Assembly (NCBI RefSeq): GCF_903903185.1
Contig: NZ_CAIUXT010000244.1
Span: forward strand, 1-47,387
From: an uncultured Rhodoblastus sp.
Lineage (GTDB): Bacteria > Pseudomonadota > Alphaproteobacteria > Rhizobiales > Beijerinckiaceae
Direction of reading: 5' to 3'
DNA length: 47,387 bases
Numbering within the stretch: position 1 is the stretch's first letter; each line of letters opens with the position of its first letter. Both the position numbers and the translations under genes were made by a program. The notes under the pieces were generated by a model, which worked only from the letters and a program-made list of their open reading frames with translations, was not told where the DNA came from and made no database searches. This document shows positions 16,557-24,756 of this stretch, in pieces.

Positions 16557-17731
16557 GCCGCGCCGCGCCGTCTTCCCGGCGCGAAGGGGCCGGCGAAGAC
16601 CGCGACCAGCGCCAGATAGCCTGCGAAAAGCAGCGCCAGCGCATCGAACAGCCCATGCCGCGCCGAAAGGTCGAGTCCGAGGCCGAGCATCGGCGGTCCG
16701 ACCATCATGCCCAGCGCATAGGTCATGACGAAGGCCGCATTGGCGGCGCCAAGCTGCGCGCCCTGGAATTTTTCGCCGAGCAGCGCGAGGCCTACGGGGT
16801 AGAATTCGCTGATGATCCCGCCCCAGACGAACAGCGCGACGGCATAGGCCAGCCGGTTTTCCACCAGCGAGGGCAGGCTCAAGGCGCCGATGAGGCCGAG
16901 AAGCGACAGCAGGCCGAGCAATTTGATCTTGTTGACGCGGTCGGCGATCAGGCCGACCGGGATCGGAAAGACCACATTGCCGAGCGCCCATAAGGTGAGC
17001 TGAAAGGTCGCCCAGGCCGGCGTCATTCCGGCGCGCAGGCCGAAAACCGGCAACAGGCCGCTCATCCCGGTCTCCACGGCGCCGTAGAACAGACCGGCGG
17101 CCATGGCCAGCGGCGCCGCGACGAAAATCGGCCGGAGCTTGCCGCGTCCCCCGCCTTCCATGGCGACAGATCCCTCGCGGCCGGCCAGCGCCACCGGCAG
17201 GGCGGCGGCCGAGATCAGTCCGGCGGCGAACAGAAAGGGCGCCTTTCCTTCGATGCCGACCAGCGTGAGCAGGGTCGGGCCGACCGAATAGCCGATGGCC
17301 AGCACGGTCGCATAAAGCCCCATCACCACGCCGCGCTGGCCGCGCGGCGCGGCGGCGCCGATCCAGAATTCGCTGATCACGAAAACGACCGTCAACGCCA
17401 GTCCGAAAACGGCGCGGATCGCCAGCCAGAGCCGGAAATCATCGACGAACGCGAAAGCGACGAGCGCGGCGACGCTCACGCCGATGGCGAGGAACAGCGC
17501 CGGCCGGATGCCGAGCGCGCGGGCCAGCGGCGGCGTCAGCGGCGCGGCGACCAGCGTCGCGAAGCCGGTGACGGCGATATGCAGGCCATTGGTCCGCGCG
17601 GGGATGCCGGCGGCCTCCATTCGCAGCGCCAGCAGCGGGATGACCAGCGACAGGCCGACTCCGACAATGGAAATGCAGGAGATGGCGGCGCCAAGCTTTT
17701 TGCGCGTCGGTGAATCGAAGGCTGCGAACAT
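16553..17731 (-). CDS. MFS transporter
   Basis: A 392-residue major-facilitator protein with about 12 hydrophobic segments, for example VGVGLSLVIPLLALRM and FAAGLISAAALPVALAG. The segment HIAVTGFATLVAAPLTPPLARALG resembles the loop 2-3 region of drug/sugar efflux MFS proteins. The start is ATG 17731 (MFAAFDSPTRKK): the frame runs on upstream, but there it passes through two palindromic repeats and is not protein-like. Substrate unknown. A terminator and the rpmG promoter follow directly. Confidence 0.85.
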   Translation of the reverse strand: MFAAFDSPTRKKLGAAISCISIVGVGLSLVIPLLALRMEAAGIPARTNGLHIAVTGFATLVAAPLTPPLARALGIRPALFLAIGVSVAALVAFAFVDDFRLWLAIRAVFGLALTVVFVISEFWIGAAAPRGQRGVVMGLYATVLAIGYSVGPTLLTLVGIEGKAPFLFAAGLISAAALPVALAGREGSVAMEGGGRGKLRPIFVAAPLAMAAGLFYGAVETGMSGLLPVFGLRAGMTPAWATFQLTLWALGNVVFPIPVGLIADRVNKIKLLGLLSLLGLIGALSLPSLVENRLAYAVALFVWGGIISEFYPVGLALLGEKFQGAQLGAANAAFVMTYALGMMVGPPMLGLGLDLSARHGLFDALALLFAGYLALVAVFAGPFAPGRRRGAA

Positions 17732-17744
17732 GGGCGACACTAGA

Positions 17745-17791
17745 GCATATTCCTGTCCAAAAGGTTGGAGACCTTTTGGACAGGAATATGC
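17745..17791. repeat. Perfect 21-bp inverted repeat
   Basis: Arms 17745-17765 and 17771-17791 are exact reverse complements around the loop TGGAG; the arm contains ATTCCTGTCCAAAAGGT. It begins 14 bp upstream of the MFS start codon, so it lies in or next to that gene's 5' region. Confidence 0.9.
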
Positions 17792-17805
17792 GTCAAAAAC
17801 AAAAA

Positions 17806-17852
17806 ATCCAGAGCAAGCCGATGTTTCCGCGAAACATGAACTTGCTCTGGAT
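17806..17852. repeat. Nested inverted repeat
   Basis: Outer arms ATCCAGAGCAAG (17806-17817) and CTTGCTCTGGAT (17841-17852) are perfect, and an inner stem ATGTTTC-CGC-GAAACAT (17821-17837) is also perfect. It lies 14 bp from the 21-bp palindrome, forming a two-hairpin element. Confidence 0.9.
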
Positions 17853-18122
17853 ATCGGCGTCCGGGCCTTGACGGAAAATTCGCGGGCCAAATTTTTTTGA
17901 GCTGGTCGGGCGCATCCTCGGCGACCGCCGGCCCGGCGGCAACAGGCGGAATCGCCTTCGTCTCGATTCCCGAAATCATTAAAAAATGTTTAAAAACAAC
18001 ATTTTAACAAACCAAAACATTGATCGGAAACCCCGGAGTGCTTAGCTAGTAGCAAGGCGCCGGCCCGGGAACAGCGGTGGCGTTGCGAGGGCCGGATTTC
18101 GCGCTGCATGTCGGGGAACCAG

Positions 18123-18777
18123 ATGAAAAGGAAATCGACGCGTATCGGCGCGGCTCTGGTCGCCAGCAGCCTGCTCAATGTCGGCGCGCAAGCCGTAGCC
18201 GCCGAATCCAAGAAAGCCATCTCCGGCGCCGGCGACCCGACGACCGAATTCAGGTTCGCTCTCGAAGCCCGGCAAAACGCCTCTTCCCCGGACCGCTTTT
18301 TTTCTCTCGGCCCGATCGCGCAGATGACCGATGGCGTCGAGGTTGGCGACACTTTCGTCTTCCGGGACGGCGGCGACCTTTTCGACGGCTCGTAATTCGA
18401 CGAGCGCGGCCCGGCGCTGTTCGGCGGCCTTATACCATCGGCCTTTGCTTCCGACCGGTCGGAAGCCACAGTCCGTCCGCAAGAACGGACGACGATCGAC
18501 TGCTGCCGGCGCCGCTATAGCCAACCCGACCCCGCTGACCTGCGTTTTCAGCGAGGGAAATGTCCTTGGCGGCAAAATCGACACGATCGAGGTGGCGCCG
18601 ACTCCCGAATTCTCGACCCTGGCGATGCTGCGGGCCGCTTTCTTCGGCATCGGCATGGCGAACCTTCGCCGCCCGACACGCGAACCTTTCTCGCCAGACC
18701 TCGCGATCGAATGGCCTGATGTTTCACGTTGGGCAGGCATGGCAAGGGATGAAGTCCTTTGTAGAACAGCTAAATAG
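18123..18777 (+). pseudogene. Decayed PEP-CTERM-type surface protein gene
   Basis: The 5' part encodes a clear signal peptide (MKRKSTRIGAALVASSLLNV to about AVAAE) and then TDGVEVGDTFVFRDGGDLF, but a TAA at 18393 interrupts it; the same frame continues with FDERGPALFGGL. The 3' part has moved by one frame and ends VAPTPEFSTLAMLRAAFFGI, GMANLRR: this is a PEP-CTERM sorting tail (Pro-Glu-x-Ser-Thr, hydrophobic helix, RR) with Leu in place of the usual Trp. So signal peptide and anchor remain, but a nonsense mutation and at least one frameshift separate them. An intact, unlike family member follows at 19047. Boundaries are approximate. Confidence 0.7.
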
Positions 18778-19046
18778 ACAATTGCATGTTGCAAAACATC
18801 GATCTGGATCGATGCCAAGTTAACCGGCGTTCTTGACGGGCGCCGCTGAGGAAACAGCCCCGATTTCGATACTCGCGGGGCTCCCTGCTGTCTGGTTCTT
18901 CGGCTGGAGCCGCAACGAGGCGAAGAGAAGCTGAAAAATTTTCTTGCGCGCCAAATTAACTTTAGGTAATCTCTTCGTTATCGACGCAGATGACGTAGGG
19001 TACCTTTGTCATCAAGCCGATGATTTACTGCTATTTGGGGGTCTGA

Positions 19047-19679
19047 ATGAACATCAAGGCACTTCTCGCAAGCCTGGCGCTTCTTGCGGTCGTCGGGGCT
19101 CCGGCTCACGCCGGCACCATCATCTTCGACAGCTATTCGACGGCCGCCGGCAACCCGCCCGTCAATTCCGGCACCGACGCCCAGGGACAGCCGTGGTCGT
19201 GGGGCTTCAGCCTCGGCGGCAACAGCGCCTGGGGAGCTCCGGGTATCGGGCTGGGTGAAAACACCTTCAATACCTTGACCAGCTACAAGGCCAACAACTT
19301 CGAGATCTCCTTCGTCTACTTCAGCACCACCGGGATCGACCAGACCCCTTCGTCCGGCCCGGGCGGCTATAACGACCAGACCCGGTTCACCTCCGACGTC
19401 GGCGGTACGCTGACGGCGTGGACTCCGGTGTTCGACGGCACCAAGGTCGTCGGCTTCCATGCTCCGACGGGCGTATTCCTGTCGAACGGCGATACTTACT
19501 TCGTCAACGTCGTATTCAACGGCGGCGATCTGAGCGGCGCGAACGCCGGTTACACCGCCGGCTTCTCCTACACGACCGCCGTTCCGGAAATCTCGACCTG
19601 GGCGATGATGCTGGCGGGCTTCGCCGGTCTCGGCTTCGCCGGCTATCGCCGCAACAAGGCCGTGGCCGTCAAGGCCTGA
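19047..19679 (+). CDS. PEPxxWA-CTERM sorting-domain secreted protein
   Basis: A 210-residue exported protein of unknown function. It has a signal peptide (MNIKALLASLALLAVV, cleavage likely after AHA at 22). Its mature part is Gly/Ser/Thr/Asn-rich and probably beta-stranded. The C-terminal sorting signal is VPEISTWA (179-186), a hydrophobic helix to about 200, then RR. Such proteins are processed by an exosortase and are associated with extracellular polysaccharide production. No exosortase gene is in this window. ATG follows TGGGGGTCTGA. A terminator follows. The mature region was not matched to a named domain. Confidence 0.85.
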   Translation: MNIKALLASLALLAVVGAPAHAGTIIFDSYSTAAGNPPVNSGTDAQGQPWSWGFSLGGNSAWGAPGIGLGENTFNTLTSYKANNFEISFVYFSTTGIDQTPSSGPGGYNDQTRFTSDVGGTLTAWTPVFDGTKVVGFHAPTGVFLSNGDTYFVNVVFNGGDLSGANAGYTAGFSYTTAVPEISTWAMMLAGFAGLGFAGYRRNKAVAVKA

Positions 19680-19705
19680 TCCTGCGACCGATGGATCGTT
19701 TGAGA

Positions 19706-19725
19706 GGCCGCCGCGAGGCGGCCTT
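19706..19725. terminator. Intrinsic terminator after the PEP-CTERM gene
   Basis: AGGCCGCC, loop GCGA, GGCGGCCT, then TTCTTTATT rightward. It lies 27 bp after the stop and before the convergent Nudix gene. Confidence 0.9.
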
Positions 19726-19737
19726 TCTTTATTGGCG

Positions 19738-20454
19738 TCAAAGCTCGTCGCGCCGCCATTGGCCATAATGCCGGTAGAAGAACGGCACGGGCAGGAAGCG
19801 GCTCATGCCCGCGGCCAGCCGCGCGCGCAATTCGCCGAGCACGCGCAGGGTGATTTCCGGAAGATCGAGCGTTTCCGCCTTGTCGAGGCCGATCCACACC
19901 AGTTCGACCAGTTCGGCGTCTTGATGGACGAAACCCTCGACGCGCGCCGCGATATGGCGCGCGTCCATCGCGAAAAACCTTGTGTCGAACCGCTTGGGAC
20001 GCGATGGCGGCGTGATGGCGCGGGCGATCAGGTGCATCTCCTGCAGATCGGGCATGCAACCGGTCGCGGCATAGGCGCTCCAGGCCCCGGCGGGCGCCTT
20101 TTCCGGCGGTCCGAATTCGGTGGCGCCGAGCGCCAGACCGGTCTCTTCAAACGTCTCGCGGATCGCGGCCAGAGCGAGGGCGCGGGCGAAAATCGGCCCG
20201 ACGCCGGGCCGCCGCGCGATCAGCCGCGCCTCGACCAGAGCATCGAGCGCGCCCGCGACATTCATCGACCGGTCGCAGGCCTCGACCCGGCCGCCGGGAA
20301 AGACGAATTTGCCCGGCATGAATTTATGATCGCCATGGCGCCGGCCGAGCAGGATTTTGGTGTTTTTGCCCTTGCCGTCGAGCAGGATCAGCGTCGCGGC
20401 GTCGCGCGGACGGGGCGCCCTGCGCGGCGGCGTAATGGCCGGGACGTCGTTCAT
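19738..20454 (-). CDS. Nudix hydrolase with a split Nudix box (NUDT19-like)
   Basis: Predicted to hydrolyse a nucleoside diphosphate linked to another group, perhaps CoA derivatives. In the 238-residue protein the Nudix box is interrupted: GGRVEACD at 54-61, and the REXXEEXG part (RETFEETGL) at 99-107. The canonical spacing would put the Arg near 69, so about 30 residues are inserted. NUDT19-type acyl-CoA diphosphatases also have an insertion in this place, which supports but does not prove that activity. Its ATG overlaps the stop of the DUF983 gene (ATGA). The frame is open through DUF983, but only the part from 20454 is this protein. Confidence 0.88.
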   Translation of the reverse strand: MNDVPAITPPRRAPRPRDAATLILLDGKGKNTKILLGRRHGDHKFMPGKFVFPGGRVEACDRSMNVAGALDALVEARLIARRPGVGPIFARALALAAIRETFEETGLALGATEFGPPEKAPAGAWSAYAATGCMPDLQEMHLIARAITPPSRPKRFDTRFFAMDARHIAARVEGFVHQDAELVELVWIGLDKAETLDLPEITLRVLGELRARLAAGMSRFLPVPFFYRHYGQWRRDEL

Positions 20455-20867
20455 CCGGCGACTTCCGGCCGGGCGGAGCCGAAGCCATGCATCAACAAAG
20501 CCCATTGGTAAGCGATCAGCGAGCCCTTGACGACGGGCAGCAGCCACAGGCAGAAGAGCGCCGCGACGACCGGCCAGAAAATCATCTGCCCCCAGTCGGG
20601 GAAGCCGGGAAACCAGTCCTGCCCCGCGATCACGCCGCCGACGATGAAATGGCCGGCGATGAGCATGGTCACATAGGGCGGCATGTCGTCGGCGCGCTGG
20701 TGATAAAGCGCCTCGCCGCACTGCGGGCAGAAGTCGTTGACCTTGAGATAGGCATAGAAGATTTTGCCCTTGCCGCAGGCGGGGCAGAGCTTTTTGAGGC
20801 CGCGCAGCACGGCTGGCCAGACGGGTCGTTTCAGGAGGGTCAGGTCGGCGCCGGCTGGCCAATTCAT
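20451..20867 (-). CDS. DUF983 family zinc-ribbon membrane protein
   Basis: A 138-residue protein of unknown function. An N-terminal zinc ribbon is formed by CPACGKGKIF and, 18 residues on, CPQCGEAL; two membrane helices follow (about 67-84 and 95-115). It overlaps rnr upstream by 4 bp (ATGA) and the Nudix gene downstream by 4 bp, so the three are translationally linked. rnr-DUF983-Nudix is a conserved alphaproteobacterial set, suggesting a role tied to RNA or translation quality control, but this is inference. Confidence 0.88.
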   Translation of the reverse strand: MNWPAGADLTLLKRPVWPAVLRGLKKLCPACGKGKIFYAYLKVNDFCPQCGEALYHQRADDMPPYVTMLIAGHFIVGGVIAGQDWFPGFPDWGQMIFWPVVAALFCLWLLPVVKGSLIAYQWALLMHGFGSARPEVAG

Positions 20868-23227
20868 TGGGGCGTCCGCCGTCGCTGGGCTTTGGAACGC
20901 GCCGACCTGGCGCCCGCCGACTTCGACCGCGCCGGCTTGGAACGCGGCGTTCCCGCGCCGGTCTTGCGGGGGCCCGCCTTGCCTGCGCCCGCCTTGCCGA
21001 CCCGCGCCTTGCCCTGGCTCTGCATCTCGAAACGCAAGGCGCCGGCGAAGGGCGCGGCCTCCATCAGCTTGACCGTCACCGCGTCGCCGAGCTGAAAACT
21101 CTCGCCGCTGCGCGCGCCGATCAAGGCGTGGTGGGCCTCGTCGTAGCTGTAATAATCCTTGCCGAGCGTCGCGGCGGGAACAAAGCCGTCGGCGCCGGTA
21201 TCGCGCAGCTTGACGAACAGGCCGGAGCGGGTGACCCCCGCTATGCGGCCTTCAAAGGTCGCGCCGATACAGTCGGACAGAAAAGTGGCGATGAGCCGGT
21301 CGGTGGTTTCGCGCTCGGCGGCCATGGCGCGGCGTTCGGAAGCGGAAATGCGCGCGGCGATTTCGGCGAGATGTTCGCGGCTCATCTCGGGCAGCCCCCC
21401 GGGTCCGAGGCCGAGCGCCCGCACCAGCGCGCGATGAACGATCAGATCGGCATAGCGGCGGATCGGCGAGGTGAAATGGGCGTAACGGCGCAGGTGCAGG
21501 CCGAAATGGCCGTAATTTTCCGCGACATATTCGGCCTGCGCCTGGGTGCGCAGCACGATTTCATTGACGACGTTCTCATGTTCCGTGCCGCGCACTTTCG
21601 CCAGAATTTCGTTGAACTGCATCGGCTTGACGACCTGGCCCCTGGCCAGCTTGATCCCGATGGTGGCGAGAAACTCCGACAGCGCATTGAGCTTTTCCAC
21701 CGAAGGCTCGTCATGGGCGCGATAGATCAGATGGGATTTTTCCGCCTCCAAAGTTTCGGCGGCGGCGACATTGGCGAGGATCATGAATTCCTCGATCACC
21801 TTGTGGGCGTCGAGACGCGGCGGCGTCAGCACGCGATCCACCGTGCCGTCGGGTTTGAGCAGGATCTTGCGCTCGGGCAGGTCGAGATCGAGCGGCGAGC
21901 GCTTTACGCGGGCGAGTTTCACCGCTTCATAGGCGCGCCACAAGGGTTTCAGGACCAAATCGAGCAGGGGCGCCGTGGTCTCGTCGGGGCGACCGTCGAT
22001 GGCGTCCTGCGCCTGCTGGTAGGAAAGCTTGGCGGCGGAGCGCATCGTCACGCGGAAAAAGCAATGGTCGAGCTTGTGGCCGTCCTTGCCTATACGCATC
22101 CTTACCGCCAGCGCCGGACGGTCCTCGCCCTGGCGCAGCGAACAGAGATCGTTGGAAATGCGTTCGGGCAGCATCGGCACGACGCGGTCGGGGAAATAGA
22201 CCGAATTGCCGCGATCCAGCGCCTCGCGGTCGAGCGCGCCGCCTGGCCGGACATAATAAGACACGTCGGCGATGGCGACGGTGACGACAAAGCCTTCCGC
22301 GTTGTCGGGGGCGTCGTCGGGACAGGCGAAGACCGCGTCGTCATGATCCTTGGCGTCGGGCGGGTCGATGGTCACGAGCGGCAGCGCGCGCCAGTCCTCG
22401 CGGCGAAACCCTTCCGATTCGAGCCGCGCCGCTTTGGCCGCCTCCGAAGCCTCGATGGTCTCGGGGCGGAACAGGTCGGGAATCGCATGAATATGGAGGG
22501 CGATGAGGCTGATGGCCTTTTCGCTGCTCATCGATCCGAGCCGCTCGCGCACCTTGGCGCCGGGCTGGCCGGTCCGTCCCCGGGCAAAAGTCTCGACGCT
22601 GACCAGATCGCCGTCCCGGGCCTCGCCGCGATCGGCCTCCGAGACGAAAAAAACTCTTTCGCGCTGCTTCTTGTCGACGGGGGAAATGCGCCCGCCGCGC
22701 GAAGCGGGGTCTTCGTGGAACACGCCGAGCAGGCGATGCGCCGCGCGCGACAGCAGCTTGACCACGCGGCCCGACCAGGCGGGGCCGGCGGTCTCGCGCA
22801 AGGGGGAGACGCGCAACAGCACGCGGTCGCCGATACCCGGCGCGGGAAGATTTCCGCGCGGCTTTTTTGGCGCGAACACGACGATTCGCGGGGTGGGGCC
22901 GAGCGCCTCGTCCCATTCGGCCGGGACCGCGATCAACTCGCCGTCGCGGTCGCGCGACAAAATATCGGCGAGCACGATCTGGGGCAGGGCGCCGGGTTCG
23001 TGCAGGCCGGCGCGCGATCTTTTGACCGCGCCTTCGAGTTCCAGTTCCTTCAGGATTTTCTTGAGCAATATCTTGTCGTCGCCGCGAATGGCGAAAGCGC
23101 GGGCGATCTCGCGCTTGCCGATCTTGTCGGGCTGGCCGGCGCCGGACTTTTCCGCCTCCTCGCGCTCGCGGGCGATGAAGGCGACGATTTCCTCGCGGCT
23201 CGGAAAGGGTTTGGGATTTTTCGGCAC
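20864..23227 (-). CDS. rnr: Ribonuclease R
   Basis: Processive 3'-5' exoribonuclease that degrades structured RNA. Domains: N-terminal helix-turn-helix and cold-shock-like region (1-230), RNB catalytic domain with the Asp cluster at 288-297 (DPPDAKDHDDAVFA; D288, D291/D294, D296, D297), then an S1 domain (GATFEGRIAGVTRSGLFVKL). The tail is rich in Lys, Arg, Ala and Gly (KARVGKAGAGKAGPRK), as in RNase R. The frame is open to an ATG at 23446, but that would overlap the divergent channel gene. GTG 23227 (PKNPKPFPSREEIVAFIARE) fits the family start; it has no strong ribosome site, so the start is tentative. From there the protein has 787 residues. Confidence 0.94.
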   Translation of the reverse strand: MPKNPKPFPSREEIVAFIAREREEAEKSGAGQPDKIGKREIARAFAIRGDDKILLKKILKELELEGAVKRSRAGLHEPGALPQIVLADILSRDRDGELIAVPAEWDEALGPTPRIVVFAPKKPRGNLPAPGIGDRVLLRVSPLRETAGPAWSGRVVKLLSRAAHRLLGVFHEDPASRGGRISPVDKKQRERVFFVSEADRGEARDGDLVSVETFARGRTGQPGAKVRERLGSMSSEKAISLIALHIHAIPDLFRPETIEASEAAKAARLESEGFRREDWRALPLVTIDPPDAKDHDDAVFACPDDAPDNAEGFVVTVAIADVSYYVRPGGALDREALDRGNSVYFPDRVVPMLPERISNDLCSLRQGEDRPALAVRMRIGKDGHKLDHCFFRVTMRSAAKLSYQQAQDAIDGRPDETTAPLLDLVLKPLWRAYEAVKLARVKRSPLDLDLPERKILLKPDGTVDRVLTPPRLDAHKVIEEFMILANVAAAETLEAEKSHLIYRAHDEPSVEKLNALSEFLATIGIKLARGQVVKPMQFNEILAKVRGTEHENVVNEIVLRTQAQAEYVAENYGHFGLHLRRYAHFTSPIRRYADLIVHRALVRALGLGPGGLPEMSREHLAEIAARISASERRAMAAERETTDRLIATFLSDCIGATFEGRIAGVTRSGLFVKLRDTGADGFVPAATLGKDYYSYDEAHHALIGARSGESFQLGDAVTVKLMEAAPFAGALRFEMQSQGKARVGKAGAGKAGPRKTGAGTPRSKPARSKSAGARSARSKAQRRRTPQ

Positions 23228-23333
23228 GCGGCCAGCATAGGGGTTGAGGCGCGCGCCGTCATCCGGGGATTTTGGACGCTCCCGCTTGCCTTTTGTCGGT
23301 CGCGCGGCATTTTCCCTGCATGGGAGCCAACCG

Positions 23334-24254
23334 ATGATTCGCGCCAGAAAATCCGACCGCACCAAAAGCGTCAAAATCGGCGATCGGGAATTCCTGACCA
23401 AAGGACTCGAGCATTCGTTCTGGAGCGACGCCTTCCACAATTGCATGAGCGTGTCCTGGCCGCGCTTTTTTCTCGGATTCGCCGTCTATTTTGTCGCCAT
23501 CAACATGATTTTCGCCGCCCTGTTCTGGTTTGGCGGCGATTGCATCGCCAACGCCCGCCCGGACCATTTCGCCGACCGCTTTTATTTCTCCATCGAGACG
23601 CTCGCCACGGTCGGCTATGGCGACATGCATCCGGCCAACGATTACGGTCACCTGGTGACGACGCTGGAAATCTTCACCGGCATGTCGACGCTGGCGGTCT
23701 ATACGGGTCTGGTCTTCGCCCGCTTTTCCCGCCCCCGCGCCAAGGTGCTGTTCGCCGACGCGATGACGCTGGGTTGGCAGGATGGCAGGCAAATGCTGAT
23801 GGCCCGGATCGCCAACGCCCGCCATAGCGCGGTCAACGAAGCGCAGGCCGACATCTGGCTTTTGTTTTCCGAGGCGACAGCGGAGGGCGTGCGCTATCGC
23901 CGTTTCAGGAATCTGGCGCTGGTCCAGCGCCGCAATCCGATTTTCGCCTTTTCCTGGACCCTGTTTCATCCGATCGACGAGACCAGTCCGCTGTTCGGAC
24001 TCGGACGCGCCGAACTCGAGGAAATGGACGCTTTTTTTGTGGTGATCTTCGACGGCCTCGACGACACCTCCGGCCAGAGGGTCAATGCGCGCCAGGGCTA
24101 TGACTTGCAGAACCTGCGATTTGGCCATGTATTCGCCGACATTCTCACCACTTCCGAAGGCGGGTTGCCGCAGCTCGATTACCGCATGCTCCACGCCACC
24201 GAGCCGCAGGCGGAGCAGGAGACGGAAACTTCAGATCAGGCCGAGGCCGGCTAG
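23334..24254 (+). CDS. Inward-rectifier potassium channel (KirBac family)
   Basis: A 306-residue K+ channel of the inner membrane. Order: slide helix region, TM1 (about 44-68, PRFFLGFAVYFVAINMIF), pore helix and selectivity filter TVGYG at 92-96 (SIETLATVGYGDMHP), TM2 (104-127), then the cytoplasmic immunoglobulin-like domain, including NARHSAVNEAQADIWLLFSE, FAFSWTLFHPIDETSPL and YDLQNLRFGHVFADIL. All are hallmarks of KirBac channels. ATG 23334 is divergent from rnr. Its last 24 bp overlap the convergent DUF1489 gene. Confidence 0.93.
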   Translation: MIRARKSDRTKSVKIGDREFLTKGLEHSFWSDAFHNCMSVSWPRFFLGFAVYFVAINMIFAALFWFGGDCIANARPDHFADRFYFSIETLATVGYGDMHPANDYGHLVTTLEIFTGMSTLAVYTGLVFARFSRPRAKVLFADAMTLGWQDGRQMLMARIANARHSAVNEAQADIWLLFSEATAEGVRYRRFRNLALVQRRNPIFAFSWTLFHPIDETSPLFGLGRAELEEMDAFFVVIFDGLDDTSGQRVNARQGYDLQNLRFGHVFADILTTSEGGLPQLDYRMLHATEPQAEQETETSDQAEAG

Positions 24255-24653
24255 TTCGCTGCGGAGTTTTTCCGGCATTTCGTCCGAACCCGCGCCCCCG
24301 GCGGCGAGGTCGGGCGGAGCGTCGTCGGGCGCAAGATAGCGCCAGCCCTGGAAAGCGCGGCAGGGCCGGGGCCGCACGGCGACGATGTCGTCGTCGAGTT
24401 GCAGGGCGCAGCGCTTGACGCCCGCGGGGTCGATAAAGGGTTCGACGCCGATCAGCCGCTGGCGCGCGGCGATCTGGCCCCTGATGACCCAGTAGAGCGA
24501 GCCGCCATCGAGCAATTCCGGCGCGCGTTTCGGCGTCATCCGGGTGACGTGGGTGTGAACCCCGGCTCTCTGTTTTCGCCGCAGGGCGACCCAGGCCTGA
24601 AGGTCGGCGATGGATTGCGCTCCGACGCAGAGTTTGACGAGATGCAGGGTCAT
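24231..24653 (-). CDS. DUF1489 family protein
   Basis: A 140-residue alphaproteobacterial protein of unknown function, recognised by MTLHLVKLCVGAQSIADL, THVTRMTPKRAPELLDGGSLYWVIRG and FIDPAGVKRCALQLDD. ATG 24653 is the family start; the open frame extends 83 codons upstream without family similarity. The protein is soluble with no signal peptide. Its 3' end overlaps the end of the channel gene tail to tail; it is divergent from the VWA gene by about 100 bp. Confidence 0.85.
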   Translation of the reverse strand: MTLHLVKLCVGAQSIADLQAWVALRRKQRAGVHTHVTRMTPKRAPELLDGGSLYWVIRGQIAARQRLIGVEPFIDPAGVKRCALQLDDDIVAVRPRPCRAFQGWRYLAPDDAPPDLAAGGAGSDEMPEKLRSELAGLGLI

Positions 24654-24756
24654 TCTTTTTTCTAGCCGTCTCGGGCCGCCGCCGCAAATCGGACCGCTTG
24701 CCTTTCGCCCAAGGCTCGCCATCTTATCCCGACAGGGCGAGGCCGGCGGAGGAAAA

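Larger units (their letters stand above)
17732..18122. other. Intergenic region between MFS gene and PEP-CTERM pseudogene
   Basis: The gap holds the two palindromes at 17745-17791 and 17806-17852, then an AT-rich stretch near 17979-18020 (ATTAAAAAATGTTTAAAAAC followed by AACATTTTAAC) that is itself weakly palindromic. That AT-rich patch may be the former promoter of the pseudogene. No gene is seen. Confidence 0.55.

Noticed and set aside
17732..17890. An N-terminal extension of the MFS protein
   Set aside because: It would run through two perfect palindromes and gives Cys/Ser-rich sequence unlike an MFS N-terminus.
18107..19679. Exosortase or other sorting enzyme next to the PEP-CTERM genes
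   Set aside because: The neighbours are an MFS transporter and a Nudix hydrolase; no exosortase motif was seen in the window.
20867..23827. A 986-codon open frame on the + strand opposite rnr
   Set aside because: It is the antisense shadow of rnr, a GC-rich gene with clear RNase R motifs; its translation is Arg/Gly/Ala-rich and has no family features.
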